Below, one piece after another: positions 10,425-20,990 of a DNA stretch of 64,000 nt. The notes below the pieces were generated by a model. That model was not told the origin of the DNA. It saw only the letters and a list, made by a program, of their open reading frames with translations, and made no database searches. The stretch's first letter is position 1. The number at the start of each line of letters is the position of its first letter. This stretch comes from Closterium sp. NIES-65 (lineage: Eukaryota > Streptophyta > Zygnematophyceae > Desmidiales > Closteriaceae), in the NCBI GenBank assembly GCA_948144175.1, contig CANXME010002648.1, positions 62,001 through 126,000 of the forward strand, given 5' to 3'. Position numbers and translations under genes: made by a program.

Positions 10425-11732
10425 CTACAAGCCAAGGTAGCTGCGCAGTTCACCCAGGTCTGTGCACGTGTGTCTCTTCTGCAGCTCGAACTTCACGTGG
10501 GCGAGTCCAGCAGTGTCAGCAGTAGCAAAGACCAAGTCGTCGACGTACATGAGGATGTAGAACGGCGGCAAAGAGGTGTCGGTAGGCAGAAACAGCGACG
10601 GGTCGGCAGTAGAAGGAGCAAACCCAAGAGCCGCAAGTGTAGTCCTCATCGTGTCGTGCCACTCACAGGGCGCCTGGCGGAGACCGTAGACTGGCCGCCG
10701 GAGGCTCCACTGGGTACCAGGGGGAAACGACCCAGTGAAGCCAGGTGGGCGGCGCAGCCAGATCTCCTCGTGCAGGCTGCCCTGCAGGAAAGCTGTGCTG
10801 AAGTCAAGAGAGTGGAGCTCGTAGTCGCGCTGAGCGGGTATGTGCAGCAGCACCTGAAGAGTGGTCATCTTCGAGGTGGGAGAGAAGGTCTGAAAGTAGT
10901 CAACTCCCTGCCGCTGACTGAAGCCTCGAGCCACGTAACGCGCCTTGAAGACAGGCGGAGAACCCGGCGGCCACTTCACCCTGAAAATCCACATGCCACT
11001 GACGATGTTCGCCCCAGGTGGGGGAACCTCGTCGACGTAGGTGCCTGTGGACTTCCAGGAAGCCATCTCTGCGTCCATGGCTGACTGCCACTGTGAGGAG
11101 TAGGGACCCTCGATCGCCTCAGCGTACGATCGAGGAGTCGGGATGTTTGGTGCATCCGGGTCTCCCTCAGGGGCAATCAGCGTGGACACGAGATGAGGCA
11201 AAGCAGCAGCAAAACACTGGAACTCCTCCTGCCTGTCCTCAAGGACGTCCGTGCTAAGAGCACACTCACCCCCGACGGACGGAGGACAGAGAGAGTCAGA
11301 CTCAGCAACGAGACTAGTAGCGTAGTTTAGACGACAGCGAGCAGCAAAGTCGACAAGCTCAGCAACTAGGGCCGACGCAGCAGTGGACTCAAAGGAAGGG
11401 TCAGTGACAACAGTAGCTAGGAGACGCGTGACAGTAGGACTGGCAGCACGAAGAGAGTCAGACTCCAGGTCAGCAAGAACAGGAAGAGAGGACTCTGGAG
11501 GAGACGGCAACGGGACACGTAGAGGAGCAGTGGAAGGATGCAGTGCCATCTGGTCTGTGCCTGGGACTGCAGGAGGACGCGGACGCGGAGCACGACGACT
11601 AGTGCGAGCAGCACGAACAGGCGACGCAGGTTGAGACGCAGGCTCACGACGCTCAGCAAGACCTCCAGTAGGACCAGTGTAGGGAGAAGGAGCAGGTAAG
11701 GGGGAGGCTGGCTGTAACTGTGACCGCGACAA
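10425..11732 (-). pseudogene. E1 reverse transcriptase frame
   Basis: 435-codon frame. The N-terminal 230 residues are a Pro/Ser/Ala-rich linker, followed by copia RT: STGTYVDEVPPPGANIVSG, KARYVARGFSQRQGVDY, LHSLDFSTAFLQG, VYGLRQAP and the catalytic MYVDD (near 10540-10555). It ends at the stop noted for the RNase H frame. The RT core looks intact, but no complete polyprotein can be produced from E1. Confidence 0.88.
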
Positions 11733-12480
11733 GACAGGCTGTGGACACTCTTAGGGAGGAGCAGGACCAGTACAGGGCGGGAGACCAAGAACCTGCTCAA
11801 GGAGCGGAACAAAGTACGGCCGTGGCCGCGCAGTGCCTCCAGAACCAACAGGACAGCACCAGTACCCCCAGCGGCAGCACCAGCGCCAGCAGCACCTCCA
11901 GCTCCAACAGCGCCAACTCCAGCACCCTCAGACATACCAGCGCTAGCAGAACCACAAGCGCCAACACCCCCAGCAGCTCCAACTCCAGCAGCTCCAGTAG
12001 CTCCAGCAGCACTAACTCCAGCAGGACCGGCAGCTCCAGTACCGCCAGCAGCTCCAGCAGTACCTCCAGCAGGACCAACTTCAGCAGCCCCAGCAGCACC
12101 CCCAGTTCCAGCAGCTCCAGTACCGCCAGTACGAGCACCTCTAGGACCAGCAGCAACAGTAGCACCTCCAGCTCCAGCGCCGGGCAAACCACTCGCGCAG
12201 CTCCTGCGGAGAGAGTAGCTCCCGCCTCAACGAAGCACCGCGAGAGGCCACACGAGCAGACCCAGCACCCCCAGGCTCCGCACCCCCAGGCTCAGCACCC
12301 CCAGACTCAGCACCCCCAGGCTCAGCACCCCCAAGCTCCGCACCCCTGGACTCAGCACCCCCAGGCTCCGCACCCCCAGACCCGGCACCCGTAGGCTCAG
12401 CACCTCTAGCAGCACCAGAGTCAATAGCTACCTCGACAGGCTCGACTGCATCTACCTGGTACACACCTGACGGGGCAGGA
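11733..12480 (-). repeat. E1 linker minisatellite (coding repeats)
   Basis: Low-complexity coding region between integrase and RT. Two arrays are visible: leucine/valine- or alanine/glycine-encoding CTCCAGCAGCA-type repeats (about 11860-12180), and 15-bp CAGGCTCAGCACCCC-type units (about 12255-12420) that in sense encode GGAEP pentapeptides. Frames shift among repeats. The antisense Ser-rich open frame across this region is an artefact of the repeat. Confidence 0.8.
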
Positions 12481-12482
12481 CC

Positions 12483-14113
12483 CTAAGGGGGGAGGAGGTC
12501 TACCGTGGGAGGACTTGGCGCAAGAAAGAGCGGCGGCGGGGGGAGGGGCGCACTGCGGTAGGGGAAGAGACGGTAGTAAGGCACCAACTCGTCAAAGGTG
12601 ACATTCTGGGAGGACAGAACACGACGCAAGGTGGGGTGGTAAAACTGCCACCCAGGCGCGTCAGTGGGGAAGCCAAGGAAGACGCAGGGAACAGCACGGG
12701 GGGACAGCTTGTCCGTAGACAAGTCGCGGACAAACGCCCGAGATCCCCTGACCCGAAACGCAGACGCATCGCCAACCTTCCCCGTCCACCGCAAGGTGGG
12801 GGAGGTCTCTGACAAGGAGACGCGAGGCTGAAGGTTAAGCTGATGCGCTGCGTACTGACCGCGAACGTCCACAGAAAATGGGGGGTAGCCGCATGGATCA
12901 TGGACGTACGAGCGACGAAGACAGTGGAGAAGCTAGCAAGGACAGGACCCCCAGAGGGGTCCGCCAGGGAGACCGCAACCGGCCGACTAAGTGGCGTAAG
13001 CGTGGTGCGGTCTCGAAAGAAGGAGCGGGAAGCACCCGAGTCAAGGGTGAAGGTGTGTAAGGCCTGAGCCGACGTGGTACCTGAGAGAGCATACTCACTA
13101 GCACCTGGGGCAGCAGACGCACTAGCACCTAGAGCAGCAGCCTCACCAGCACCTAGAGCAGCAGCCTCAATGCCCGGGTCAGGCGGAACACACAGGTAAC
13201 AGTCACCCTCAACACTATTAGACACAGCATACATGGCAGCAAGAATAGCATCATAATCAAGAACAAAGATAGCAACCCCCGCCCTAGACAGCTCTCCCCA
13301 GCGAGGGATCTCAGTGGCGTCAGGGAACTGGTGACGCCACGCGTCCGTCAGGCGGCCGAAGCAGCGCTGGGTGGAGTGCGGGCCCCCGCACTGCTCACAA
13401 GCGTGGTCGCCGGTACGGAGGACGTAGGTGCAGGGACCAGTACCCCCACCGCGTTGACGCTCAGTGTACCACTCACTAAGCTGCTGAGGGGACAGGGTCT
13501 CACGACTACGCTGCTGCTGCTGGCGCGGACCACCACCGGAGCCACTCCTCTGCGCAGAGCCGCGGCCAGCTCCACCGCTGCCGCAGCCACCTCCTCCACC
13601 TCCGCCGCCTCCGCCACCTCCGCCGCCTCCGCCACCTCCGCCGCCTCTGCTCCCTCCGCCACCGCCGCCGCCTCCTCCGCCTCCACTGCTGCCACCGACA
13701 CCTCCACCCTCGCCACCACTCCCACCACCACCCCCTCCCCCTCCACTGCCTCCACCACCACCTCTACTGCCCCCGCTAGCCCCTCCAGCGCCCTTGCCCC
13801 CCTTGCCTTTGCCGGTGCGGCGTCTCTCGCTAGGGGTAGATGCAGCGCCGACCGACTCGAAAGCAACGAGGTCGGCCACAGCAGCAGAAGCAACTGAGGG
13901 CAAGAGGGGGGAAGGGGAACACCCATCAAAGACGGGGGTGCGAGGGTCACCATGAGAGGCTCCTACAGCAACTATGCTCTTCTCTGCTGCTGGGAGGCGC
14001 TCCTCGAGGAGGTCAACGGTGAGTGTGGTGGGGCAAACTGAGAGGAAGTGGTCCCTGACTAAGCGAAGGGAGTCAGGGAGCCGGGTGACTATGTAGTAGA
14101 GGGTGATGTACAT
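12483..14113 (-). pseudogene. E1 gag end, protease, truncated integrase
   Basis: Starts just after the C-run of gag (MYITLYYIVTRLPDSL). A long Gly-rich tract (about 13570-13800) and the atypical zinc motif CEQCGGPHSTQRC follow, then protease (TLDSGASRSFFRD, near 13030-13060). At about 12917 the protease region jumps directly to the end of integrase (VARTSMIHAA), omitting about 0.9 kb that in E7 encodes the zinc region and DD35E core. The frame then shifts, and the integrase C-terminal segment (AAHQLNLQPRVSL ... WQFYHP) continues to 12483. E1 therefore lacks a usable integrase. Confidence 0.88.
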
Positions 14114-14586
14114 GGGGGGGGGGGGTTCTTCGCACAGAACTCAGCAGGAAGCGCAGCGCGGTAGCGAGTGTCACTAGTGCGAAGGTGCGTAATGAGGTTA
14201 GAGACTGTGGGAAAGGCAGCAAGGTCAGGGAACAAGTACGGCAGCATGAGGCGGTTCAGCGCAGCAGTGGCAGGGGAAGAGTAGCGTGCAACTACAGCGT
14301 CGTACAAGGTCTTAGCACTCTTGTACTGGCTAAAGTGCGCACGCTCAGTGGTCGGTAAGTGGCGACGCACAGCAAGACGGGCAGCAGCATCGCGTGTGGC
14401 CCACTGTGAGCGAACATTGCTGTCAGTAGTAGCAGGCGGGGCAGGAGAGGCACCAGAGGTGAGATCGAACAGGGAGAGTCCGTCTGCCCTATCGCACTGT
14501 AGGAACAGCTGGAGGTCATCGACCCAGACCTCAAAGTCAACAGCACGACCCTCAGCATCAAAGGTAAGGACACTGGGGGTAGCCAT
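14089..14586 (-). pseudogene. gag: E1 gag N-terminal frame
   Basis: 166-codon frame from ATG at 14586 (MATPSVLTFDAEGRAVDFEV), homologous to the Gag start of E4 and E7. It ends out of frame in a run of twelve G on the plus strand (14114-14125). E7 has ten, which keeps the frame. Slippage at this homopolymer separates it from the rest of Gag. Confidence 0.88.
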
Positions 14587-14649
14587 GACTGCAGTGGCCT
14601 AGCAGGGAGTGATCTCACCAATCCAAGTAAGTAGGGCCGGGGCGCGCCG

Positions 14650-15236
14650 GTAGGAACAGTAGTGGCTCGACGGCAGGGCGGCTCGGTGGCTCGGCTGTTG
14701 GGCAGCTCAGCTGCTGGGCGGCTCGGCGGCTTGGCGGCTCGGCTGTTGGGCGGCTCGGCTGTCGGGCGGCTCGGCGGCTCGGTTGCTGGGCGGCTGGGCG
14801 GCCCGGCGGCTCAGCTCCTGGGCGGCTCGGCGGCTAGGCTGTTGGGCGGCTCAGCTGCTGGGCGGCTCGGCGGCTTGGCGGCTCGGCTGCTCAGCTGCTG
14901 GGCGGCTCAGCGGTGAAGGGGCCGGTAGAGGCGGCGACGGGGCCGGTAGAGGCGGCGATGGGGCCGATAGGGGCGGCGACAGGGCCGCGTAGGGAGGGGA
15001 GCGGCGACGGGGCCGCTAGGGGCGGCGACGGGGCCGCGTAGGGAGGGGAGCGGCGACGGGGCCGCTTGGGGGCGGCGACGGGGCCGCGTAGGGGCGGCGA
15101 CGGGGCTGCGTAGGGAGGGAGGTGGCGACGGGGCCGCTAGGGGCGGCGATGGGGCCTCGTAGGGGCGGTGACGGGGCCGCTAGGGGCGGCGACGGGACCG
15201 CTAGGGGCGGCAACGAGGCCGCGTAGGGGTGGCGAC
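14650..15236. repeat. E1 leader minisatellites, part 1
   Basis: Two arrays: GGCGGCTCGGCTGTTGGGC-type units (about 14680-14920) and GGGGCGGCGACGGGGCCGC-type units (about 14930-15236). NA is inserted in the second array, which resumes at 16780-17050. Both arrays recur in the leader of E7. Confidence 0.85.
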
Positions 15237-15482
15237 TGTGAAGAAACGTTCTTAGTAGGAAGGCATAGAAGCCATAGTGAGTTCAGTAGTAGAGATCGAG
15301 CTCGAGTGAGTAGGGTTAGGAGAGTCGAGAAAGTTTCAACAAAGAGGGGTTTCACTATAGAGCGAGCAGTACAAATAGGCAAGATGAAAGGTGTACCACC
15401 ACAACAGAACATTATATAACTACAGTAGTCTACACTACAGGCAGTTACAAAACAATATATAGGTTTATATATTATTCTGACA
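15237..15482 (-). repeat. 3' LTR of NA
   Basis: 246 bp, TGTGAAGAAACGTTC to TATTATTCTGACA. No difference seen from 16534-16779. Confidence 0.93.
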
Positions 15483-16533
15483 CGCCCCCATAAGTGCCTG
15501 TAGGGAAGAATATGCAGTCAACGCCCCCATAATGGGGTACACCAAACAGGCCGCAACGGAAATCATAGCAACAGGCAAGTGTAGTGACAACAGGTGCAGT
15601 GATGGCAGATCCAGCTGTACCAACCCCTTTACCAAGGTAAAAACAGTAGGAGGTGGTGGGGCGGCAGGTCGCCTGAGGAGCAGGCTCTGTGGCTGCAACA
15701 TGCAGCAGGACAGCAGCGGCTCGACGGCAGCACCTGCAGGCCCCAGCACAAGGTAGCAAAAAACAGAGACAAAAAAAAAAAAAAGGTAGGTGGTAGCAGG
15801 GGCGGCAGCTGGAGGTGCCACGGCAGCAGCTGGCGTCAGCAGCAGATGACCGGCTGACTTCCGTCGCCCCCTCACTCCCCCCCCCACAGCAGCACGTGCG
15901 GCAGTGAGAGAGAGAGGAGGGGCGGCAGCTTCTTGCTCACACCCGCCTCCCCAAAGCCTCCCCCCCACACTGTTGCACGTGCAGTAGCGAACAGAGGGGC
16001 GTCAACCACCCTCGCGCCTCCCCCTCCCCCCCCTCCACACCGTCGTCCACAGTGGAAGAAAACGGCAGCGGGCTCGGGTGGGGTTGGTGAGCTGTCGGGT
16101 AGGAAGGGGGAGTAACGGGTGGGTGCAACAGGTGCCGCGAGGAGCGCCTGCGCACAGCTCGTCGTCGCTTGCGAGGCAGCTGCAGCGGTAGCAGCCGCAT
16201 TGTCGACGGGAGGGCGGGGCAGGGGGTGCGATCGGCGGCTGAAGTAACTCGGCCGCCACACCCGCCGTCTCCCCCCAAAGCGACCGTCGATGCAGACGTT
16301 CGGGGCTGCGACCGGGCGTGACGAGGTTGCAGGAGGGCGCGATGGGCAGACGACGGGGCCGCCGACTGGGGCCGCGACGAACAGACCTAGACCCGCCACG
16401 CGCGACGTCACGACTAGCGGCTGAACGGGTGCTTGGGAGGCCGCGACGAGCGCCATGGCAGGAACGAGAAGTGGTGGGCCCATGGGAAAAAAAAAAAACC
16501 AGGTCCAAGGATAGGAACCTCACTCTGATAACA

Positions 16534-16779
16534 TGTGAAGAAACGTTCTTAGTAGGAAGGCATAGAAGCCATAGTGAGTTCAGTAGTAGAGATCGAGCTC
16601 GAGTGAGTAGGGTTAGGAGAGTCGAGAAAGTTTCAACAAAGAGGGGTTTCACTATAGAGCGAGCAGTACAAATAGGCAAGATGAAAGGTGTACCACCACA
16701 ACAGAACATTATATAACTACAGTAGTCTACACTACAGGCAGTTACAAAACAATATATAGGTTTATATATTATTCTGACA
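16534..16779 (-). repeat. 5' LTR of NA
   Basis: 246 bp, identical by eye to 15237-15482. The primer-site remnant lies just upstream on the plus strand (about 16519-16533). Confidence 0.93.
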
Positions 16780-17050
16780 GCGACGGGGCCACGTAGGGGC
16801 GGCGACGGGGCCGCATAGGGAGAGAGGCGGTGACGGGGCCGCTAGGGACGGCGACGGGGCCGCTAGGGGCAGCGACGGGGCCGCGTAGGGGCGGTGACGG
16901 GGCCGCTAGGGGCCGCGAGGGGCCTGGAAGGGCGGCAACGGGGCTGCTAGGGGCTGCACGAGGGGCCGTGAGAGGGGCCTGTAAGAGAGCTCGACAAAAG
17001 TGCGGCGCACAAGGCGCGCCTCGGGAAGGAGCGACTGGCGCTCCGGTCAG
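16780..17050. repeat. E1 leader minisatellites, part 2
   Basis: Continuation of the GGGGCCGCTAGGGGCGGCGAC-type array interrupted by NA, passing into the conserved leader segment before the GGGCCC box. Confidence 0.8.
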
Positions 17051-17068
17051 AAAAAAAGTTTCAGTGGT

Positions 17069-17111
17069 GGGCCCAAGGAAGCGTTCCCACTAGGGAACAT
17101 GCTCTATACCA
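17069..17111 (-). promoter_or_regulatory. E1 primer site, hairpin and GGGCCC box
   Basis: In sense TGGTATAGAGCATG follows the 5' LTR. It resembles the initiator-Met primer site but lacks one C. The hairpin GTTCCC-ACTA-GGGAAC lies at 17083-17098 and the GGGCCC palindrome at 17069-17074. Confidence 0.8.
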
Positions 17112-17237
17112 TGTGAAGAAATAAGGAATGAATGAACTAGGAAAGAGGTGGGTACAAGTAGGAAAACCTAGAAGTGTTTTACCCCATATAGTCTACCCCA
17201 CTACAGCCTACAAAGACTATAGCATATAAGTTTGACA
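17112..17237 (-). repeat. 5' LTR of E1
   Basis: 126 bp, TGTGAAGAAATAAGG to AAGTTTGACA, followed by TSD AACTG. About seven differences from 9241-9366. Confidence 0.95.
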
Positions 17238-17242
17238 AACTG

Positions 17243-17770
17243 TTTATGCCGATGAATCTGCCGCCGCGACATGTAGCTGGAGTTGATTGGTTCAAAACGT
17301 TGAATTATAGCTTCCCGAAACTCCGTCCATGACCCCTCGCCTCGGATCTTATTGCTGTTGTAAATCCACTCGAGCGCTGGGCCTTGTAACAGTGTCGTTG
17401 CGAGCCGAATCCGCATTGCATCGTGTGTTGGGGTCGTACAGCCAACGGCCTCGAAGTAAATTTCGAGAGTCGCAATGAATTGACGAACGTCAGTGTCTCT
17501 CGCATTCGGATTGAACGTCTCCGGTAGCCTCGGATGTGCCGCCTCAAGATTCACTGTAGCCGCTGCCGCTGCTGCTGGGTTAAGTGTCGGTGTCACCGCT
17601 GCTGCTGCTGACGTCGCTGCTGCATTCGCCGCTGCGTTCGCTGCTGCTATGGCAGCTGCCGACTGATTCGCGAGAAGCTCCTCTATTCGCTGGAGTGCCG
17701 CTCGCGTCTGGTCCAGGCCGGTGTGTAACTCCGTAATTTTCCGTACGGAATTATCACCGTTTTCCTCCAT
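17243..17770 (-). pseudogene. gag: G1 gag N-terminal part
   Basis: Gypsy Gag from ATG at 17770 (MEENGDNSVRKITELH). A predicted coiled coil is followed by an Ala-rich stretch and the retrotransposon Gag core (LPETFNPNARDTDVRQF, IRLATTLLQGPALEWIY, SWTEFREAIIQRFEP). E1 interrupts it after SRRQIHRHKQ. The rest of Gag is at 8460-9235. This half looks intact, so the insertion itself was a major inactivating event. A 58-bp piece spanning the insertion edge reappears inside E7 (62992-63049). Confidence 0.9.
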
Positions 17771-18197
17771 TTGGCGATTTATAAGAAGATTTGCGACGAA
17801 AATATATGAATTTTAGGCGCTGGTCATCTTACTGTGAGTCGAGTTGACTGCAGAAATGACGAGGGCTGATTCTGTAGGTCGTGTTTTTCTCCCTTAGTCG
17901 AAATTCGCGTCTGATCTCGGCCGTTGAGAAGAACTCGATCCGACGCTCCAAATTCCAACGTTTTTGGGCGAAATTCTCGAGGCCGTTGAGATTCGAATCG
18001 ATCCGACGGTCGAAATTCCAACTTTTTCGCCACTGGACCTGAGGAGTGTTCGAAAACCGGTTCGAGGGGGACGTTAGAAAATTCGGAACTGGTTTACGTA
18101 CCCGAAATCGGCGCTTTCCGTCGTCGCCCCCGCGGTTTTAAAAGCTAGGTTTAAGCGGTCAAAAAACTTCGCTTGCAAACAGGCTCTGATTACCAAG
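17771..18197 (-). other. G1 leader and primer site
   Basis: Untranslated leader of G1. In sense the 5' LTR is followed within a few bases by TGGTAATCAGAGCCTG (18182-18197 on the plus strand), an initiator-Met primer site with one extra base. No other feature recognised; GAATTCCAAC-like words repeat near 17950 and 18010. Confidence 0.7.
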
Positions 18198-18570
18198 TGT
18201 GAGGATCTAGGATCGAGCTCAGAAAAAAGAATTGTAATTGAATTGAATGATCACCTGGGTACAACACGAGGCTATATATAGGCTCGACACAAGGCCCCGT
18301 AACCAGGTGTTACGCGAAGGTTCCGCGGGTCGCGAAGCGTCCCGAACAGATCCTTACCGAATTCGGTTGAAGGCAATTCTGTGGCAACCGAAAAGCCAGA
18401 ATTCGGTGCACGCAACCTAGCTCGGTGCTATAACTATAATAAAATATAGGAAAGCACCTAGCCTAGGAAATCAAGCAATTCATGCATGCATATAATTATC
18501 CTATGCTAGAAATAGCATGATAAAGTAAAGGCAAGCAAGCATAGCTGGCATAAGCCGTCGTACCCTCACA
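18198..18570 (-). repeat. 5' LTR of G1
   Basis: 373 bp, same ends as 4564-4936, with about 11 differences. Followed by TSD ATGAC. Confidence 0.95.
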
Positions 18571-19103
18571 ATGACGCTATCCTCACTACCATGTATGCTT
18601 TGACTTTTAGTACTCAGGGTGACTGTTACCTGTGTGTACCGCTCGACCCTGGTATGTAGGTTGCTGCTCTAGGTGCTGGTGAGTCTACTCTAGCTACTGG
18701 TGAGTCTGCTATTTCTGGTACAGCGCGTGCAGAGGCCTTGCACACCTTCACGCTTGACTCAGGTGCTTCCCGTTGTTTCTTTCGCGACAGTACCACAGTC
18801 ACACCACTCCCTGCACCTGTTGCTGTCAGACTCGCTGACCCCTTTGGGGGCCCAGTTCTTGCCCGTTCCTCCACTGTTCTCCCGTGTCTGGCGGTTCAAT
18901 CTGGCTCAATGTCAGGTCTTCACCTCCCCTCGTTCTCTACAAACTTGGTGAGCACCGCCCTCCTTCAAGATGAATGGGTTGATACCTTCACCCCTGGCGA
19001 GTGTGTGACGATCTGTGCGTGCTCGCGGACTCGCCGTCACCTGGCCACGTTCACCCGTCGGCCTGGGTCGAGTCTGTACACACTGACTACTGAGCCTCCC
19101 TAG
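18571..19103 (+). pseudogene. E2 gag end and protease
   Basis: Resumes the DYDAIL segment cut by G1. It continues through the pre-protease region to copia protease (HTFTLDSGASRCFFRDSTTV, near 18738-18800), which still carries the D-S-G-A active-site motif, then LPSFSTNLVS. A stop follows TEPP near 19101. Earlier stops occur near 18658. Inactive. Confidence 0.85.
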
Positions 19104-20150
19104 GTAGCTGCGTCTAAGTCAGGTCAGCTAGCGGGCCCCTGCTCGTATTGCGCCCTGTCGCACCGGACGCTCCTTTGACACCACCGCCTTGGTCACCCCT
19201 CAGTGCCTCGCCTCCGTGGCATGCACTCTCGTCTCCTTGTCTTTGGTCTTCCCAGGTCCCTGCCTCCCCTCCCACCCTCGCCTGCCCCTCCCTGCCTTCC
19301 CTGTGTCGAGGGGCGGCATTGCGCCGCTCTTCACTCCTCCTCATTTCCCCCGACGACTGCTCCCCTGCAGACTCCCCACTTGGACGTGTGGGGCCCAACC
19401 CACGTCCATAGACAGGGCCGCAAGTGCTACTTTCTGCTGGTTGTTGATGACTACTCGCGTTAAACCACGGTCTTCCCCTTGCGCAGCAAGGGGGAGGTCC
19501 ATGATGTTTTGATCCCTTGGATTTGCGCTTTCCGTCTCCTGCTCCGCGAGCGGTTCGAGACGGACCTTCCCGTCCTGTGTCTGCACTCTGACAGAGGTGG
19601 TGAGTTTTCCTCCGACCTCTTGCGAGACTTTTGTCATGGGGAGGGCATTCTCCAGTCGTTCGGGCTTCCGGCCTCTCCGCATTGGCTTAGTCATGGAGGC
19701 CGGTCGTTACTCCATGATCCATGCGGCTGCCCCCCATTTTCTGTGGCCGTTAGCAGTCCGGTACGCTGCGCATCAGCTCAACCTCTGGCCCCGTGTCTCC
19801 TTGCCATAGATCTCGCATATGCTGCGATAGACGGGGAAGGTTGGTGATGCATCGGTGTTCCGGGTCTGGAGCTCTCGTGCCTTTGTCCGTGATACCTCCG
19901 CGGACAAGCTCTCCTCCCTCGCCATTCCCTGCGTCTTCCTTGGCTTTCCCCCTGACGCGCCTGGCTGGCAGTTTTACCATCCCTCCTCGCGCCGTATCCT
20001 GCCTTCTCAAGACATCACGTTTGACAAGTCGGTTCCCTTTTACCGTCTCTTCCCCTACCGCACTGCCCCTCTCCCCCCCACGCCGCTCTTCCTTGCACCT
20101 GGTCCTCCTTTGGTAGACTCCCTCCCCCCTCAAGATCCTGCTCCCTCAGG
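19104..20150 (+). pseudogene. E2 integrase (broken)
   Basis: Copia integrase remnant. Recognisable pieces are CVEGRHCAALHSSSFPPT, HLDVWGPTHV (first catalytic Asp region, near 19380), FLLVVDDYSR then a stop (near 19460), LHSDRGGEFSSDLL (second Asp, near 19580), then a frameshift before the expected Glu. The C-terminal segment VWSSRAFVRDTSADKL ... PGWQFYHP (19855-20010) is clear. Frameshifts and stops make it non-functional. Confidence 0.85.
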
Positions 20151-20189
20151 TGTGCCACAGGTAGACCCTGTCGAGCGTGTCGAGGTCGC

Positions 20190-20990
20190 TGTCGACTCTG
20201 GTGCTGCTGGGGGTGGTGCTGCTAGGGGTGCTGCGTCTGGGGGTGTTGAGCCCGAGCGTGTGGAGCCGGGGGGTGCGGAGCCTGACCGTGTGAAGCCTGG
20301 GGGTGCTGAGCCTGGGGTTGCTGAGTCTGACAGTGCAGATCCTGGGGGTGCTGAGATTGAGCGTGCGGAGCATGGGGGTGCTGAGCTTGGAGGTGCTAAG
20401 CCTGTGGGTGCTGAGCCTGGAGGTACTTTGTCTGCAGGAGGTTCTCCGGGTGCCTCATCACGGCGGGAACCTCACTCTCCACCGCAACTGTGCGAGTGGT
20501 TTGCTCGTTGCTGGAGCCTTCGGAGTGGTGCTGCAGGAGCTGGGGGGCTTAGAGCAAGAGACACTGGAGATGCTGGTCCTGGAGGTACTAGAGCTGCTGG
20601 CCCTGGAGGTACCGGAGGTGCTGGAGCAGTTGGTCCTCGAGGTGTTGGAGGTGCTGGAGGCTCTCCGGGTGCCTTGTAACGGCATGAGCCTCTCTCTCCA
20701 CCACAGCTGCGCGAGTGGTTTGCTCGGTGGTTGAGTCCTTGAGTGGCGCTGCTGGAGCAGGGGGGCGTGGAGCTGGAGGCATTGGAGCTGCTGGTCCTGG
20801 AGGTGCTGGAGCTGCTGGTCCCGGAGGTGCTCGTACAGGAGGTACTGGAGCTGCTGGAGTCGGTGGTACTGCAGGCACTGGAGCTCGAGCTGCTGGAGGT
20901 GCTGAAGCCGCTGGTCCTAGAGGTGCTCGTAGTCGTCTAGACTACGCCGCTAGTCTTGTTGCTGAGTCTGAGTCTGTCTGTCCTCCGTCC
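20190..20990 (+). repeat. E2 linker minisatellite (coding repeats)
   Basis: Integrase-RT linker made of GGTGCTGAGCCTGGG-type 15-bp units (about 20230-20430; GGAEP pentapeptides) and GGAGGTGCTGGAGCTGCTGG-type units (about 20560-20930). Two partial EWFA segments (near 20490 and 20715) flank the arrays. The same architecture occurs in E1, E4 and E7. Confidence 0.8.

Larger units (their letters stand above)
15237..16779 (-). mobile_element. Non-autonomous LTR element NA
   Basis: 1,543-bp element with two apparently identical 246-bp LTRs (15237-15482, 16534-16779) and TSD GCGAC (15232-15236, 16780-16784). In sense the internal part has a primer-site-like TGTTATCAGAGTGAGG after the 5' LTR, a GGGCCC box (16476-16481) and a G-rich tract before the 3' LTR. 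I see no protease, integrase or RT. It must have moved with proteins supplied by another element. Identical LTRs mark it as recent. Confidence 0.92.
9241..17237 (-). mobile_element. Copia element E1 inserted in G1 gag
   Basis: Minus-strand copia element, 126-bp LTRs at both ends, TSD AACTG (9236-9240 and 17238-17242). The LTRs differ at about seven positions. It contains gag, protease, a truncated integrase, RT and RNase H in broken frames, plus a long GC-rich leader in which the non-autonomous element NA is inserted. An internal deletion near 12917 removes the integrase core. Confidence 0.95.
4564..18570 (-). mobile_element. Gypsy chromovirus G1, hosting E1
   Basis: Minus-strand Ty3/gypsy element. 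Its 373-bp LTRs (4564-4936 and 18198-18570) are flanked by TSD ATGAC (4559-4563 and 18571-18575). The two LTRs differ at about 11 positions, so it is moderately old. Order in sense: LTR, primer site, gag (interrupted by E1), protease, RT, RNase H, integrase, chromodomain, polypurine tract, LTR. The protease-RT-integrase order and C-terminal chromodomain identify a chromovirus. A few stops interrupt the frame. Confidence 0.95.

Noticed and set aside
11720-12394. Ser/Thr-rich frame on the plus strand
   Set aside because: Antisense reading of the E1 linker repeats; composition follows the repeat unit.
15872-16709. Frames within NA as possible coding genes
   Set aside because: They run across LTR and primer-site sequence and show no retroelement domain.
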